Assembly: GCA_963815645.1 (NCBI GenBank)
Contig: CAWFHL010000001.1
Coordinates: 1,364,001 to 1,428,000, forward strand
Reading direction: 5' to 3'
From: JBBRHQ01 sp963815645
GTDB lineage: Bacteria > Actinomycetota > Thermoleophilia > Solirubrobacterales > 70-9
Length of the DNA stretch: 64,000 nucleotides
Each line of letters starts with the position of its first letter. Position 1 is the stretch's first letter. The position numbers and the translations under genes were made by a program. Shown in pieces: positions 26,646-36,049 of this stretch. Under the pieces are notes generated by a model. That model was not told where the DNA came from and ran no database searches. It saw only the letters and a list, made by a program, of their open reading frames with translations.

Positions 26646-27518
26646 CTAGGAGCGCGAGGGCGGGAGGTTTCCCTCGACATCCGGATCGGTATCCGGGGGC
26701 GGCGGGGGCGGCGGGTTGGTGCGGGCCGCCGCTGCGGCAACCCGCGCGGCCGCCTCTTCATCGTCGCCCTCCCAGCCGAGGAACGGCTTGATCACGTCCA
26801 TCGGCAATGGGAAGACGATCGTCGTGTTCTGGTTGCTGCCGATCTCCAGCAGGGTCTGCAGGTAGCGAAGCTGAAGCGAGGCCGAGTTGGTGCTGATGAT
26901 GTCGGCGGCGTCGGTGAGCTTCTGGGCCGCCTGGTACTCGCCCTCGGAGTTGATGATCTTCGCCCGCCGCTCACGCTCGGCCTCCGCCTGGCGGGCCATC
27001 GCCCTCTGCATCTGCTCGGGGATCTCGACGTCCTTGATCTCGACCGCGGTCACCTTGACTCCCCAGGGCTCGGTCGACTCGTCGATGATCTTCTGGAGCT
27101 CCTCATTTAGCCGCTCGCGCTCGGAGAGCAACTGATCCAGCTCCGCCTTGCCCAGAACCGAGCGCAGCGCCGTCTGGGAGATCTGGGAGGTGGCGAGGAG
27201 GAAGTTCTCGACCTCGACGATCGCCTTATTGGGATCGATCACCCGAAAGTAGGCGACCGCGTTGACACGGGAAGGGACGTTGTCGCGGGTGATCACCTCC
27301 TGGGGCGGGATGTTGAGGGTTACCGTCCGCAGGTCGACCCGGACCATTCGGTCGATGATCGGGATCAGCAGGATCAGCCCGGGCCCCTTCAGGGCGATCA
27401 GCCGACCGAGCCGGAAGATCACGCCACGCTCGTACTCGCGCAGGATCTTGATCGCTGAGAAGAGGATGATCACGGCGAGGATCGCCAGGACCACAACTAC
27501 CCCGATCGCCACTTGCAT
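26646..27518 (-). CDS. Slipin/stomatin-like SPFH protein
   Basis: 290 residues with an N-terminal membrane segment (3-25) and a Band-7/SPFH domain (EYERGVIFRLGRL through EIKDVEIPEQMQRAM). The coiled-coil segment is rich in Ala/Glu, and the C-terminus is Pro-rich. Forms membrane microdomain oligomers. ATG overlaps the nfeD stop by one base, the conserved NfeD-slipin pairing. Confidence 0.92.
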   Translation of the reverse strand: MQVAIGVVVVLAILAVIILFSAIKILREYERGVIFRLGRLIALKGPGLILLIPIIDRMVRVDLRTVTLNIPPQEVITRDNVPSRVNAVAYFRVIDPNKAIVEVENFLLATSQISQTALRSVLGKAELDQLLSERERLNEELQKIIDESTEPWGVKVTAVEIKDVEIPEQMQRAMARQAEAERERRAKIINSEGEYQAAQKLTDAADIISTNSASLQLRYLQTLLEIGSNQNTTIVFPLPMDVIKPFLGWEGDDEEAAARVAAAAARTNPPPPPPPDTDPDVEGNLPPSRS

Positions 27519-28849
27519 CAGCTATCTCCTTGGTCAGATCCGGTCGCGGATGGGCTCACCAGCAGCGTCAAGCCGTCCACCGATTCGACCCGGACTCTAC
27601 CCCCCGGGCGAACCCGTCCCTCGCCCCCGGAGAGCCGCGCCCGCCACAGCGCCCCTGAAATGAACACCTGGCCCTCGGGATCGAGTTGGGAGCGGACCTC
27701 GGCGCTCTTGCCGACAAGCTCCTCCTGTCCGGCCCGGATCGGCTCCATCCTCGCCCGGGCGGCGCGCTGAACGACGAATAACAGGAGCGCGCCCAGCAGA
27801 ACGCCGATCCCGATCGCCGCCGGCGGTGCCACGCCCTGGCCGCCGCCGCCGGTGTCGAACAGCAGCAGGCCGGCAAACACCAGGGCGACGATCCCGCCCC
27901 CGCCGAGGACGCCGTGCGAATAGACGTGGGCCTCAGCGATGAACAGGCCGATCGCCACCGCCAGCAGCGCCACTCCGGCGAAGGTGACGGGCAGCTGGGC
28001 GGTTCCGTAGAGCCCCAGCAGGAGCGAGATCAGGCCGACCACGCCGGGGACGATCGCCCCGGGGCTGAACAGCTCTATGCCGAGCCCAATCAGCCCAACG
28101 GTCAGCAGCAGGTAGGCAATCGTCGGGTTGACGATCAATCCCAGCAACTGGTACTGAAGCGGCGTGTCGTGGGAGGAGATCCGGAGCCCGGCGGTGTCGA
28201 GCACCTGGGCCTTCGGGCCGTGAACCCGGAATCCGTCGGCCCGCTTCAGCAGCGCCGTCTCGCTCGGGGCGACCATGTCGATGAAGTTCTGCGCCAGGGC
28301 CTCGTGGGCGGTGACGTTGATCGCCTTTCGGACCATCCGCTCGCCGAGGTCGGGGTTGCGTCCGTGCGAGGAGGCGAGGGCCCGCATGTAGGCAGTTGCG
28401 TCATTGCGGATCTTGCGTCCCAGCACCGCGTCGTTCGAGCCCGGCCCGACCGAGATCGGCGTCGCCGAGCCGATGTTGGTCTGCGGGGCCATCGCCGCCA
28501 GGTCGGCCGCCTGGGTTATGTAAACACCGGCCGACGCCGCTCGGGCCCCGTTCGGGCTGACGTAGACCAGCACCGGCATCGGGGCGGCGAGGATGTCGCT
28601 AACGATCTCGCGCAGCGAGTCCACCAACCCGCCCGGGGTGTCGAGCCGGATGATCGCCACCTCCGCATGCTGGTCGGCGGCCTGATCGAGGGCATGGCCG
28701 GCCCAGGAGGCGGTCGCCGGGGAGATCTCCCCGTTCAGCTCGAACGAGTAGGCGAAGCGCTGCCCTCCAGGGGCGGATCCGGCAGCGGCGGGCCCCAGCG
28801 CCGCGAGTGCGGCAAGCGCCATCGCCACCAGTGCCGCGAGCCGAGTCAC
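27518..28849 (-). CDS. nfeD: NfeD-family membrane serine protease
   Basis: 443 residues from GTG 28849. ClpP-like protease domain (about residues 30-230) with the nucleophile Ser in RAASAGVYITQAADLAAM and a catalytic Lys region RKAINVTAHEA. Five or so membrane helices follow, then a C-terminal OB-fold NfeD domain. This long form cleaves the C-terminus of its partner slipin in characterised archaea. Here the slipin gene follows by overlap. The start GTG is preferred because a signal peptide begins there. Confidence 0.9.
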   Translation of the reverse strand: MTRLAALVAMALAALAALGPAAAGSAPGGQRFAYSFELNGEISPATASWAGHALDQAADQHAEVAIIRLDTPGGLVDSLREIVSDILAAPMPVLVYVSPNGARAASAGVYITQAADLAAMAPQTNIGSATPISVGPGSNDAVLGRKIRNDATAYMRALASSHGRNPDLGERMVRKAINVTAHEALAQNFIDMVAPSETALLKRADGFRVHGPKAQVLDTAGLRISSHDTPLQYQLLGLIVNPTIAYLLLTVGLIGLGIELFSPGAIVPGVVGLISLLLGLYGTAQLPVTFAGVALLAVAIGLFIAEAHVYSHGVLGGGGIVALVFAGLLLFDTGGGGQGVAPPAAIGIGVLLGALLLFVVQRAARARMEPIRAGQEELVGKSAEVRSQLDPEGQVFISGALWRARLSGGEGRVRPGGRVRVESVDGLTLLVSPSATGSDQGDS

Positions 28850-28862
28850 AGCGAGACCTGGG

Positions 28863-29444
28863 TCAGCCCTGCCCCGTGCCGCCGCCGAGCGCGTAGCGCT
28901 TGATGTCGGCGACCAGGTCCTCCTGGCTCGAATACGGGCCCTGCTTGAGGTAGACGAGCTTCCCATCCCGGCCGTAGAACGCGGTCGAGGGCAGACCGAA
29001 CAGCCCGAGGTCATTCCACACTTCCTTGTCAGGGTCGGTCACACTTGGATAAGGGAGGGGCTCTTCATGTAAGAACGTTGTCGCCGCGTCGTCGGAATCG
29101 TCGGTGTTGACCCCGAGGAAGGCGACCCTCTTGCCGATCTGGGCGGAGGCGCCCTGAAAGTACGGGAACTCGTATCGGCATGGACCGCACCACGACGCCC
29201 ACAGGTTGGCAACCACCGGATAGCCGGCGAGTCTCGATATCTCAGTCTCAAGGGCCTTGCTGCCACCGGGAATCAGTTTGTCCGGATGTGAATAGAGGGC
29301 CGCGAGCGGCGGTGGCGCACCGGCAAGCGCCTTCGAATAATTTGGTGTGGCGCCGCCGGAGGAGCCCCCGCAGCCGGCCAGGACGAGGCCGAGGGCGACG
29401 GCCAGCGCCAGTGCAAATCGGGCTCGGGAGGGCTTTCGGGTCAC
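28863..29444 (-). CDS. Thioredoxin-like lipoprotein (TlpA type)
   Basis: 193 residues. Lipoprotein signal with LAGC near residue 25, active site WCGPC in NLWASWCGPCRYEFP near residues 80-94, and cis-Pro loop FGLPSTAF. Periplasm-side thiol reductase. Stop is 13 bases before the nfeD start, so it may head the thioredoxin-nfeD-slipin operon. It is diverged from the helicase gene by 155 bases that hold the two promoters. Confidence 0.9.
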   Translation of the reverse strand: MTRKPSRARFALALAVALGLVLAGCGGSSGGATPNYSKALAGAPPPLAALYSHPDKLIPGGSKALETEISRLAGYPVVANLWASWCGPCRYEFPYFQGASAQIGKRVAFLGVNTDDSDDAATTFLHEEPLPYPSVTDPDKEVWNDLGLFGLPSTAFYGRDGKLVYLKQGPYSSQEDLVADIKRYALGGGTGQG

Positions 29445-29599
29445 GTCAGTGGTTTAATACGTTATGCGGGTCCGCTCAGATGCGGGCCGCGGAGATTGTC
29501 GGGGAACGGGACTCACGGGAGGCCCGGCACCCGGAAACTCACCTACCTGTCGCTCCGGTCACGCGCATCTCGTTCCTCCGGGGCGGAACCCAAGCCTTC

Positions 29600-32179
29600 A
29601 TGGCCAAGACCAGCGAAATTGCCGCGGCAGCGGCAGTTCCCTCAAGCGCAGAGATCGAGCGGGCGGCGAAGTTCGCCCGGGAGCCCTTCCTGCTCGAAGG
29701 GGAAGGACCGGAAGCGCTCGCCCCCGGGACGGCGAGGCGGCGGGCTCTGGACGGCGCGCTGGCCGAGATCGACGCCGGGGCGGAGGAGCCATCGATCGAG
29801 TGGCGCCAGGACTTCTCGCTGCTGCTCGGCCTGGAGCGGCTGCTGGCCGATGAGCCGCCAAAGCTGCGCGACGGGGCGGAGCTCTCGCTGCATCAGGTGG
29901 ACGCGCTCTCGGGAACCCTGACCGAGCTGATGGCCGAGCAGCAGACCGCCGCGGAAAACGGCAGGGGCAACGGTGCGGTCGAGATCGGGCAGGCGGAACC
30001 GGCGGAGCCGCCGGACGAAACCGGAAAAGCGAAGCAGGGTTCCGGGACGGGCCCGGGGGCAGATGATGCCTCCGGCGAGCAGGCAAACGGTGAGGCGGAG
30101 GTCGACGACGAGCCCCTGGCGGCCGATGAGGAACCAGTCGACTGGGTGGACGAGCCGGATGGCGCCGAGCAGACGATCGACGAGGCTCCCGAGGACCCCG
30201 GGGCCGACCGCCGCTTCTGGTTCGAGCACGCCACCGGCGCCGGCAAGACCGTCGCTGCGGTCGGCCTGATCGAGGCATCCCGGACCGGCGGCGTGCTCAT
30301 CCTCACTCACCGTCGCAACCTCGTCGATCAGTTCATCGGCGAGATCTCCGATCGCGGCTACAAAGAGCGGCTGCGTCCGCCGTTGCTCGACGGCCGCGAC
30401 GACCCCGACGGGCCGGTGACGGTCGAGACCTATCAGTGGTTCGTGCGGAACCAGAAGCGGATCTCCGACGCCTACACGATCGTCATCTGCGACGAGGCGC
30501 ACACGGCGCTCGGTGAGAAGACCAGCGCCTGCATCCGCGCCTGGACCGGGCCGGTCTACATCGGCATGACCGCCACCGGCGCGCTGATCGCCCGCCACGT
30601 CGCAGACCTCTTCCCGACCCAGACCTCGCGCTTCGACCTGGCGCAGGCCGCCCGGCGGGGAGTGATCTCGCCCCTGCGCTGCCTGCGGATCCCACCGGGG
30701 CCCGGGGTGCGAACGATCGCCAAGGTGCCGCTGAGAAAGGGAGAGGTCGATCAGGACTTCGACCAGGAGGAGCTGGCCGCCCTGCTCGACCAGGAGCCCT
30801 TCAACGTCGCGATCGCCGATCTCTACAAATCCCGGTTCCGAAAGGTCCCGGGCGTCCTCTACACCGCCGGTGTCCGCCACGCCAACAACGTCGCCAAGGC
30901 TTTCCAGAACGCCGGCATCAACGCCAAGGCGGTCTCAGGCGAGACGCCGAAGCGGGAGCTGGCGGAGATCCTCGCCGCCTTCGAGCGTGGTGAGGTCGAC
31001 GTGCTCTGCAACGCGATGCTGCTCGCCGAGGGGTGGAACTCCCCCCGGGCGACGATCTGCATGCACCTCGCGCCGACCGCATCGCGGCGCGTCTACCAGC
31101 AGCGGGTCGGCCGCGTCACCCGCCGCGCTCCCGGCAAGGAGGCCGGGCTGGTTATCGACTTCGTCCATCCGGCGACCACCCACGACGAGACGATCATCAC
31201 CCTGCACAGCCTCCTCGACCGCGACGTCTACCGCGGCGGCGCGATCGTCGTCGGTCCGGTCCGCCGGGGGCGCGGCCGCAGGGTCCGGGTCGAGCGCCGC
31301 ATCGTTCCGGTCTCCGACAGCTCCGAGCGGCGGATGGAGGTGCTGGAGCGCGAGATCTGGCGGATCGCGGTCGAGAACCTCGACTACGCCGAGCAGCACG
31401 TCTGGGCGGCGCTGGCCGGCGCCCGGGTAAATCCGCAGGGTTGGCGGCGAGCCAGGGCGATGCTCCAGCACGACCAGACCAAGGAGCTGCGCCGTCGGTT
31501 CCTGCTGACCTGCGTCCAACGCAACCGCAATTCCCAGCTGAGGCTGAAGGCGCTCTCGGAGGTCGCCCAGCTCAAGGACCCCGAGGCGTTCGACGACGCG
31601 ATCGACATCGTCGGAACCTGGAGCCGCGACGACAAGCGGGCCGGCGTTCGCAACCTGCTGCAGGCGCTGACCGAGAACCGGATCGGCCGTCGCGACCAGG
31701 CCCAGGCCTGGGTCTGGCGCCTCGCCTCCTACACCCGCGAGCTCCATGAGGAGTACGCGGTGCAGCGTTGGCCGGAGACCAAGCGGCTTCTCGGGCTGCT
31801 GGTCAACTCCTCGGGCCGCGCCCACGGGCGCAACGCCCGCCGGCTCGTACAAGCCGCCCGCGGCCAGGACCGCCGCCTCGCCGTCTCGCTGCTCGCGGCC
31901 GCGGTGGCCCACACTCCGGAGGGCGAGGAGATCCTCCGCGGGGCCCGGATGCGAATGGCCCGCAAGCCCTCGGGGATCGCCCGCGAGCTGCTGCGCAATT
32001 TCCCGAAGAGCGGCAAGCGACGCCGCAAGCGGAGGCGCTCGGGACAAGGCAAGGAGAGCCAGGCCGAGGCGACCGCCAACGGCGTGGACCCGGAGAAAAG
32101 CCCGAAATCAGGCCCGGCCGAGGTGGACCTCGCCGGCACCGAGGCTGATCCGCTGACCGCCGGGGGTGAGGGCGACTAG
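29600..32179 (+). CDS. DEAH-box superfamily 2 helicase with acidic insertion
   Basis: 859 residues from ATG 29600; the frame stays open to 29180 but without family-like sequence. A conserved N-terminal helical part (1-115) contains a Q-motif-like LSLHQVDALSG. About 90 acidic, Ala/Gly/Glu-rich residues follow. Motif I is ATGAGKT near 217, motif II DEAH near 300, and motif VI QQRVGRVTRRAPG near 505. A C-terminal all-helical region and a basic tail (GKRRRKRRRSGQGK) follow. Resembles DEAD/DEAH helicases of restriction or repair type, but no nuclease gene is adjacent. Its 3' end overlaps birA by 72 bases tail to tail. Confidence 0.85.
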   Translation: MAKTSEIAAAAAVPSSAEIERAAKFAREPFLLEGEGPEALAPGTARRRALDGALAEIDAGAEEPSIEWRQDFSLLLGLERLLADEPPKLRDGAELSLHQVDALSGTLTELMAEQQTAAENGRGNGAVEIGQAEPAEPPDETGKAKQGSGTGPGADDASGEQANGEAEVDDEPLAADEEPVDWVDEPDGAEQTIDEAPEDPGADRRFWFEHATGAGKTVAAVGLIEASRTGGVLILTHRRNLVDQFIGEISDRGYKERLRPPLLDGRDDPDGPVTVETYQWFVRNQKRISDAYTIVICDEAHTALGEKTSACIRAWTGPVYIGMTATGALIARHVADLFPTQTSRFDLAQAARRGVISPLRCLRIPPGPGVRTIAKVPLRKGEVDQDFDQEELAALLDQEPFNVAIADLYKSRFRKVPGVLYTAGVRHANNVAKAFQNAGINAKAVSGETPKRELAEILAAFERGEVDVLCNAMLLAEGWNSPRATICMHLAPTASRRVYQQRVGRVTRRAPGKEAGLVIDFVHPATTHDETIITLHSLLDRDVYRGGAIVVGPVRRGRGRRVRVERRIVPVSDSSERRMEVLEREIWRIAVENLDYAEQHVWAALAGARVNPQGWRRARAMLQHDQTKELRRRFLLTCVQRNRNSQLRLKALSEVAQLKDPEAFDDAIDIVGTWSRDDKRAGVRNLLQALTENRIGRRDQAQAWVWRLASYTRELHEEYAVQRWPETKRLLGLLVNSSGRAHGRNARRLVQAARGQDRRLAVSLLAAAVAHTPEGEEILRGARMRMARKPSGIARELLRNFPKSGKRRRKRRRSGQGKESQAEATANGVDPEKSPKSGPAEVDLAGTEADPLTAGGEGD

Positions 32180-32821
32180 GTTGCCCCGCTCGTCGATCCC
32201 GTCAGCCACACCCCTGCCCCCCGCATCCCCGGCCGCTTCCCAGCGGATCTCGCGACCCCGCAGGGCGTCGCGGCCGGCGAACGCTTCGAGGATCCCTGCC
32301 GGCTCCGAGCCGGCCCATCGGGAAAGCGCCGAGTTGAGAGCCTCGAGGGCATCCTCGACCTCCGCGCCGCCGCCGATGGAGACGGCCCTGTCGCGTAGCC
32401 CCACCGGGAACTCGGTAGGGGCGATCGCGACGTTGAGGCCGACGCCGATCACCGCCCAGCCATCCTGAGGCCGGGCCTCGATCAGCACTCCCGCGCACTT
32501 GCGCTCCCCAATCCAGATGTCGTTGGGCCATTTTATCCGGCAACGATGTTCCGAGATCGCCTCGACCGCGTCGCAGACAGCCAGCGGCGCGGCCAGCGGC
32601 AGCAGGAGATGGCCCCGGTCCAGTGGTCGCAGGATCGCCGAATAGAGCAGGGCGCCGCCGGGGCCTGTCGACCACGATCTTCCCTGGCGGCCGCGACCGC
32701 CAGTCTGCTGATCGGCGGTGACGATCGTCCCGGCCGGGGCCCCGGCAGCGGCCAGTTCCCGGGCCCGCGTGTTGGTCGAGTCGCAGCGACGGTGGTGGCG
32801 CCGGGGAAGGCCGAATCTCAG
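32108..32821 (-). CDS. birA: Biotin-[acetyl-CoA-carboxylase] ligase
   Basis: About 237 residues. Attaches biotin to the biotin carboxyl carrier protein. Motifs: CDSTNTRARELAAAG, then GGRGRQGRSW (biotinyl-AMP binding) and KWPNDIWIGERKCAGVL. The N-terminal DNA-binding domain of the E. coli type is absent, so it is the enzymatic form only. No ATG, GTG or TTG is in frame before the conserved start; CTG at 32821 overlaps the upstream stop (CTGA) and is the best candidate. Last gene of the heme operon. Confidence 0.88.
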   Translation of the reverse strand: MRFGLPRRHHRRCDSTNTRARELAAAGAPAGTIVTADQQTGGRGRQGRSWSTGPGGALLYSAILRPLDRGHLLLPLAAPLAVCDAVEAISEHRCRIKWPNDIWIGERKCAGVLIEARPQDGWAVIGVGLNVAIAPTEFPVGLRDRAVSIGGGAEVEDALEALNSALSRWAGSEPAGILEAFAGRDALRGREIRWEAAGDAGGRGVADGIDERGNLVALTPGGQRISLGAGEVHLGRA

Positions 32822-33627
32822 CGGGCCGGCGACAGCGTCACCTCGTCGTCGGGCTCGAGGCCGAGCACCCGTGCGGCGCTCTCGCGGTTGATCGCAAGGG
32901 CCAGCGAGCGGGACGAGTCTTGATACAGCAGGCCGCGCCCCTCGCCGACATCGCTGAAGGTGCGGGCGAAGGGGACCGTGACCCGGTTCCGTTCCGCCTC
33001 GACCAGGACCCGGGCCCCCGGCTCGAGGAAGGTGCCCCCGAGGTCGGCGTGCTCGACGTCGAGGGCGAGGTTGCCGAATCCGTCGGCGTAGAGGACGTGC
33101 GCGACGACGCGGTCCGGATAGATCCTCGGCCGGGGCAGCTCGAGCGCGGTCAGGGTCGCCGGGTCCAGCGTCTCGCCTGCCTCCCCGAACGGGGCTCCGG
33201 CGGCCAGCCTCGCGCTGACCGGGGCGAACAGGTCGCGCCCGTGGAAGGTGGCGGTGAAGGGCGGCAGGCGGAATGGTGAGTCGCTCAGGTCGACCGCCTC
33301 CGAGGCCCCGCCAAGCGCCGCGGTGGCGGGGCCGAGGACCCCGTTGTCGGGGCCGATGAGGATGCGTTCCTCCCCGGCACGGAGCGCCACCGGGCGGCGT
33401 TCCGAGCCGACACCGGGGTCGACCACGGCCAGGTGGATCCCCGGCTCGGCGTGAGGCAGGGAGTGGGCGAGCATGATCGCCCCCTGGCGGACCGCGTGCC
33501 GTCTCACCCCGTGGGTGATGTCGGTAATCCTCGAATCGGGTGCGATCCGGGCCATCACCGCCCGGCATACGCCGGCGAACTCATCTGCGTAGCCGTAGTC
33601 GGAGAGAAAGGTGATCGGCCGGCTCAG
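32818..33627 (-). CDS. SAM hydroxide adenosyltransferase (DUF62 family)
   Basis: About 269 residues. Family hydrolyses S-adenosylmethionine to adenosine and methionine and is related to fluorinases. The family's N-terminal region (PITFLSDYGYADEFAG) is found only if translation begins at CTG 33627, which overlaps the upstream stop as CTGA. The internal GTG at 33558 would cut off this active-site segment. Other motifs: VVDPGVGSERRPVA, GPDNGVL and FHGRDLFAPV. Between cobA/hemD and birA. Confidence 0.82.
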   Translation of the reverse strand: MSRPITFLSDYGYADEFAGVCRAVMARIAPDSRITDITHGVRRHAVRQGAIMLAHSLPHAEPGIHLAVVDPGVGSERRPVALRAGEERILIGPDNGVLGPATAALGGASEAVDLSDSPFRLPPFTATFHGRDLFAPVSARLAAGAPFGEAGETLDPATLTALELPRPRIYPDRVVAHVLYADGFGNLALDVEHADLGGTFLEPGARVLVEAERNRVTVPFARTFSDVGEGRGLLYQDSSRSLALAINRESAARVLGLEPDDEVTLSPAR

Positions 33628-35147
33628 CTCGACCCCTCCCCGCGGGAACCGGCATCGGCGAGCAGCGCCTCGATCAGGCCCTCGATGTCGTGGCGCTCGG
33701 CCTCCGCCGCGACCTCGAACCCCGCCTCGCGCGCGGCATCGCTGGTCACCGGGCCGATCGAGACGACGCGGGCGCCCTCGGGCAGGCGCCGGTCGAGCGC
33801 TTCCGCGAAGTTGCGGACGGTCGAGGAGGAGGTGAAGGTGAGGTAGTCGGCACTCTGGACCTCCTCGAGCTCAGCCGCGGTGGGCTGCTCGCGAACCGTC
33901 CCGTAGAGGGCGACGACGTCGACATCGGCGCCCCGCTCGCGGAGCGCCTCTGGCAGCACTTGGCGCGCCTCGGCGGCACGGGCCACCAGGACCGGGCGCC
34001 CCGCGACCTCGACCGGCTCCAGGGCCTCGGCCAGGGCCTCGGCGACGAACCGCTCCGGGACGACGTCGGCCGCGATTCCGTGGGCGGCGAGCGCTCCGGA
34101 GGTGCCGGGACCGATCGCCGCCACGGTCGCGTTGGCGAGCGCCCTGGCGTCCCGCCCCGCCCGTGCCATCGCCTCGAACAGCAGGTTGACCCCGTTGGGG
34201 CTGGTCAGGCAGACGAGTGCGTAGGTGTGGATCGAGTCGACCGCGCGGCGGACCTCGTCGGAGTCGAGGCGCGGCTCGATTCGGATCGCCGGCAGCTCGA
34301 TCACCTCGGCGCCCAGGTCGCGCAGATCCGCGGCCAACCCGCTCGCCTGGGCGCGGGCCCGGGTGACGACGATGCGGAGCCCCGCCAGGGGCCGTCGCTC
34401 CAGCCAGGCGATCGCTTCTCGCCGGGCCGCGACCGCGCCGACGACGATCAGCGCGGGCGCCTCGATCCCCTCGTCGGCGGCTTTCTCGGCGATCGTCCCC
34501 AGGCTCGCGGCGACCGTGCGCTGCCTGGCTGTGGTTCCGCGCTCGATCGCCGCCGCCGGCTCGCCGGGATCGCGGCCGGCGGCGATCAGTGCGGCGCAGT
34601 TCTCCCCCAGCCGCTTCACCCCCATGTAGAAGACAAGCGTCCCCGGGAAGCGTGCGAGCGCCTCCCAGTCGATCGCCTCCTCTTCCTTTCCGGGATCCTC
34701 GTGCCCGGTCACGAAGGCGACCGCGGACGCATCGTCGCGGTGGGTAACGGGGATCCCCGCGTAGGCGGGAGCGCCAACCCCGGCGGTGACCCCGGGGACG
34801 ACCTCGAACTCGACCCCCGCCTCTCGCAGGGCCTCGGCTTCCTCGCCCCCTCGTCCGAATACGAAGGGGTCACCGCCCTTGAGGCGGACGACGCTGCGCC
34901 CGTCCCTCGCCGCCTCGATCATCCGCCGCTCGATCTCCCCCTGTTCGACCGCCGGGCAGCCGGGGCGCTTGCCTACATAGACCAGCTCGGCGTCGGGGCG
35001 GGCGCCCGCCAGCGCTCCCGGAGGGATCAGGCGGTCGTGGAAGATCACGTCGGCGGTCGCGATCAGGCCGAGCGATCGGCTGGTCATCAGGCCCGGGTCG
35101 CCCGGGCCCGCCCCGACCAGGTAGGCGACCCCCGCCCGCGCCCTCAC
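33624..35147 (-). CDS. cobA/hemD: Uroporphyrinogen-III methyltransferase / uroporphyrinogen-III synthase fusion
   Basis: 507 residues from GTG 35147, which overlaps the hemC stop (GTGA). N-terminal SUMT domain (YLVGAGPGDPGL, then RLKGGDPFVFGRGGEE) methylates uroporphyrinogen III toward siroheme and cobalamin. C-terminal HemD domain (about 260-500; VVTRARAQASGLA, TSPNGVNLLF) closes the ring. The fusion is common in actinobacteria. Placed directly after hemC, its substrate supplier. Confidence 0.93.
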   Translation of the reverse strand: MRARAGVAYLVGAGPGDPGLMTSRSLGLIATADVIFHDRLIPPGALAGARPDAELVYVGKRPGCPAVEQGEIERRMIEAARDGRSVVRLKGGDPFVFGRGGEEAEALREAGVEFEVVPGVTAGVGAPAYAGIPVTHRDDASAVAFVTGHEDPGKEEEAIDWEALARFPGTLVFYMGVKRLGENCAALIAAGRDPGEPAAAIERGTTARQRTVAASLGTIAEKAADEGIEAPALIVVGAVAARREAIAWLERRPLAGLRIVVTRARAQASGLAADLRDLGAEVIELPAIRIEPRLDSDEVRRAVDSIHTYALVCLTSPNGVNLLFEAMARAGRDARALANATVAAIGPGTSGALAAHGIAADVVPERFVAEALAEALEPVEVAGRPVLVARAAEARQVLPEALRERGADVDVVALYGTVREQPTAAELEEVQSADYLTFTSSSTVRNFAEALDRRLPEGARVVSIGPVTSDAAREAGFEVAAEAERHDIEGLIEALLADAGSRGEGSS

Positions 35148-36043
35148 GGCCGGCCCCCGGGCTCCGGGTCGGCTGCCTCGGCCGACCTCCGCAGCAGCTC
35201 CCCGCCCCCTGCGGCGAGCAGCCGGCGGGCCAGTTCCGCTCCAAGCTCGGCGGCCCGCTCGGCTTCGCCGGAGACCCCGTCTCGGACCCACTCGCTGCCG
35301 TCGGCGAGGCCGATGAAGGCGGAGAGCGTGACCTCGCCGCGATCGCATCGGGCGTGGACCCCGACGGGGCTCGTGCAATCGGCGCCTAGGGCTGCGACCG
35401 CGGACCGCTCGGCGGTCAGCTCGACCAGCGCGGTCTCGTCGCTGAGCTTGGCGCAGGCCGTCCTCGCCTCGTCCTCGCCGCGACGCGCCTGCAGGATCAG
35501 CGCTCCCTGGCCCGCTGCCGGGGTCATCTGCTCCGTGGAGAGCTCGAAGGAGATCTCGGCTTCGCGTTGCAACCGGCGCAGGCCGGCCGAGGCGAGGACG
35601 ATGGCGTCGAGCTCGCCCTCGGCGAGCCGGTTGAGCCGGGTGTCGACGTTGCCGCGCAGCTCGCTGATCCGCAGGTCCGGGCGCAGCGCCAGCAGTTGCG
35701 AGCGGCGGCGAAGGCTCGCGGTCCCGACCCTGGCGCCGTTGGCGACCTGCTCGAGCGAGGACGCCCCGCCGACCCAGGCATCGGCGCTGGCTTCACGCGG
35801 CGGCACCCCGGCGAGCGCCAGCTCCTCCGGCATCGAGGAGGGGACATCCTTGGCGGAGTGCACGCCGATGTCGGCGCGCCCCTCGAGCAGCGCTTGCTCG
35901 ACTCCCCTGACGAAGCGCGACTTGTCGCCGGCCCCGCCGTCGCCGCGGATCTCGACCAGCTCTGCGCCGCCGAGCATCCCGGCCACTTGCCGGGCCTGGG
36001 CCAGCGCCAGGGCGCTCCCCCTGGTGGCGAGCCGGAGCGCCAC
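35144..36043 (-). CDS. hemC: Porphobilinogen deaminase
   Basis: 299 residues. Polymerises four porphobilinogens to hydroxymethylbilane. RLATRGSALALAQA at the start, HSAKDVPS with conserved Lys-Asp, LRRRSQLLALRPDL, and the dipyrromethane cofactor Cys in GADCTSPVGVH near residue 232. GTG start 6 bases after the hemA stop. Confidence 0.95.
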   Translation of the reverse strand: MALRLATRGSALALAQARQVAGMLGGAELVEIRGDGGAGDKSRFVRGVEQALLEGRADIGVHSAKDVPSSMPEELALAGVPPREASADAWVGGASSLEQVANGARVGTASLRRRSQLLALRPDLRISELRGNVDTRLNRLAEGELDAIVLASAGLRRLQREAEISFELSTEQMTPAAGQGALILQARRGEDEARTACAKLSDETALVELTAERSAVAALGADCTSPVGVHARCDRGEVTLSAFIGLADGSEWVRDGVSGEAERAAELGAELARRLLAAGGGELLRRSAEAADPEPGGRP

Positions 36044-36049
36044 CGCCGC

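Noticed and set aside
25294..26649. 451-codon rightward frame opposite galT
   Set aside because: Antisense shadow of a well-supported gene, Arg/Gly-rich with no family motifs.
29180..29599. Upstream extension of the helicase frame
   Set aside because: It overlaps the divergent thioredoxin gene and lacks conserved sequence; ATG 29600 is the likely start.
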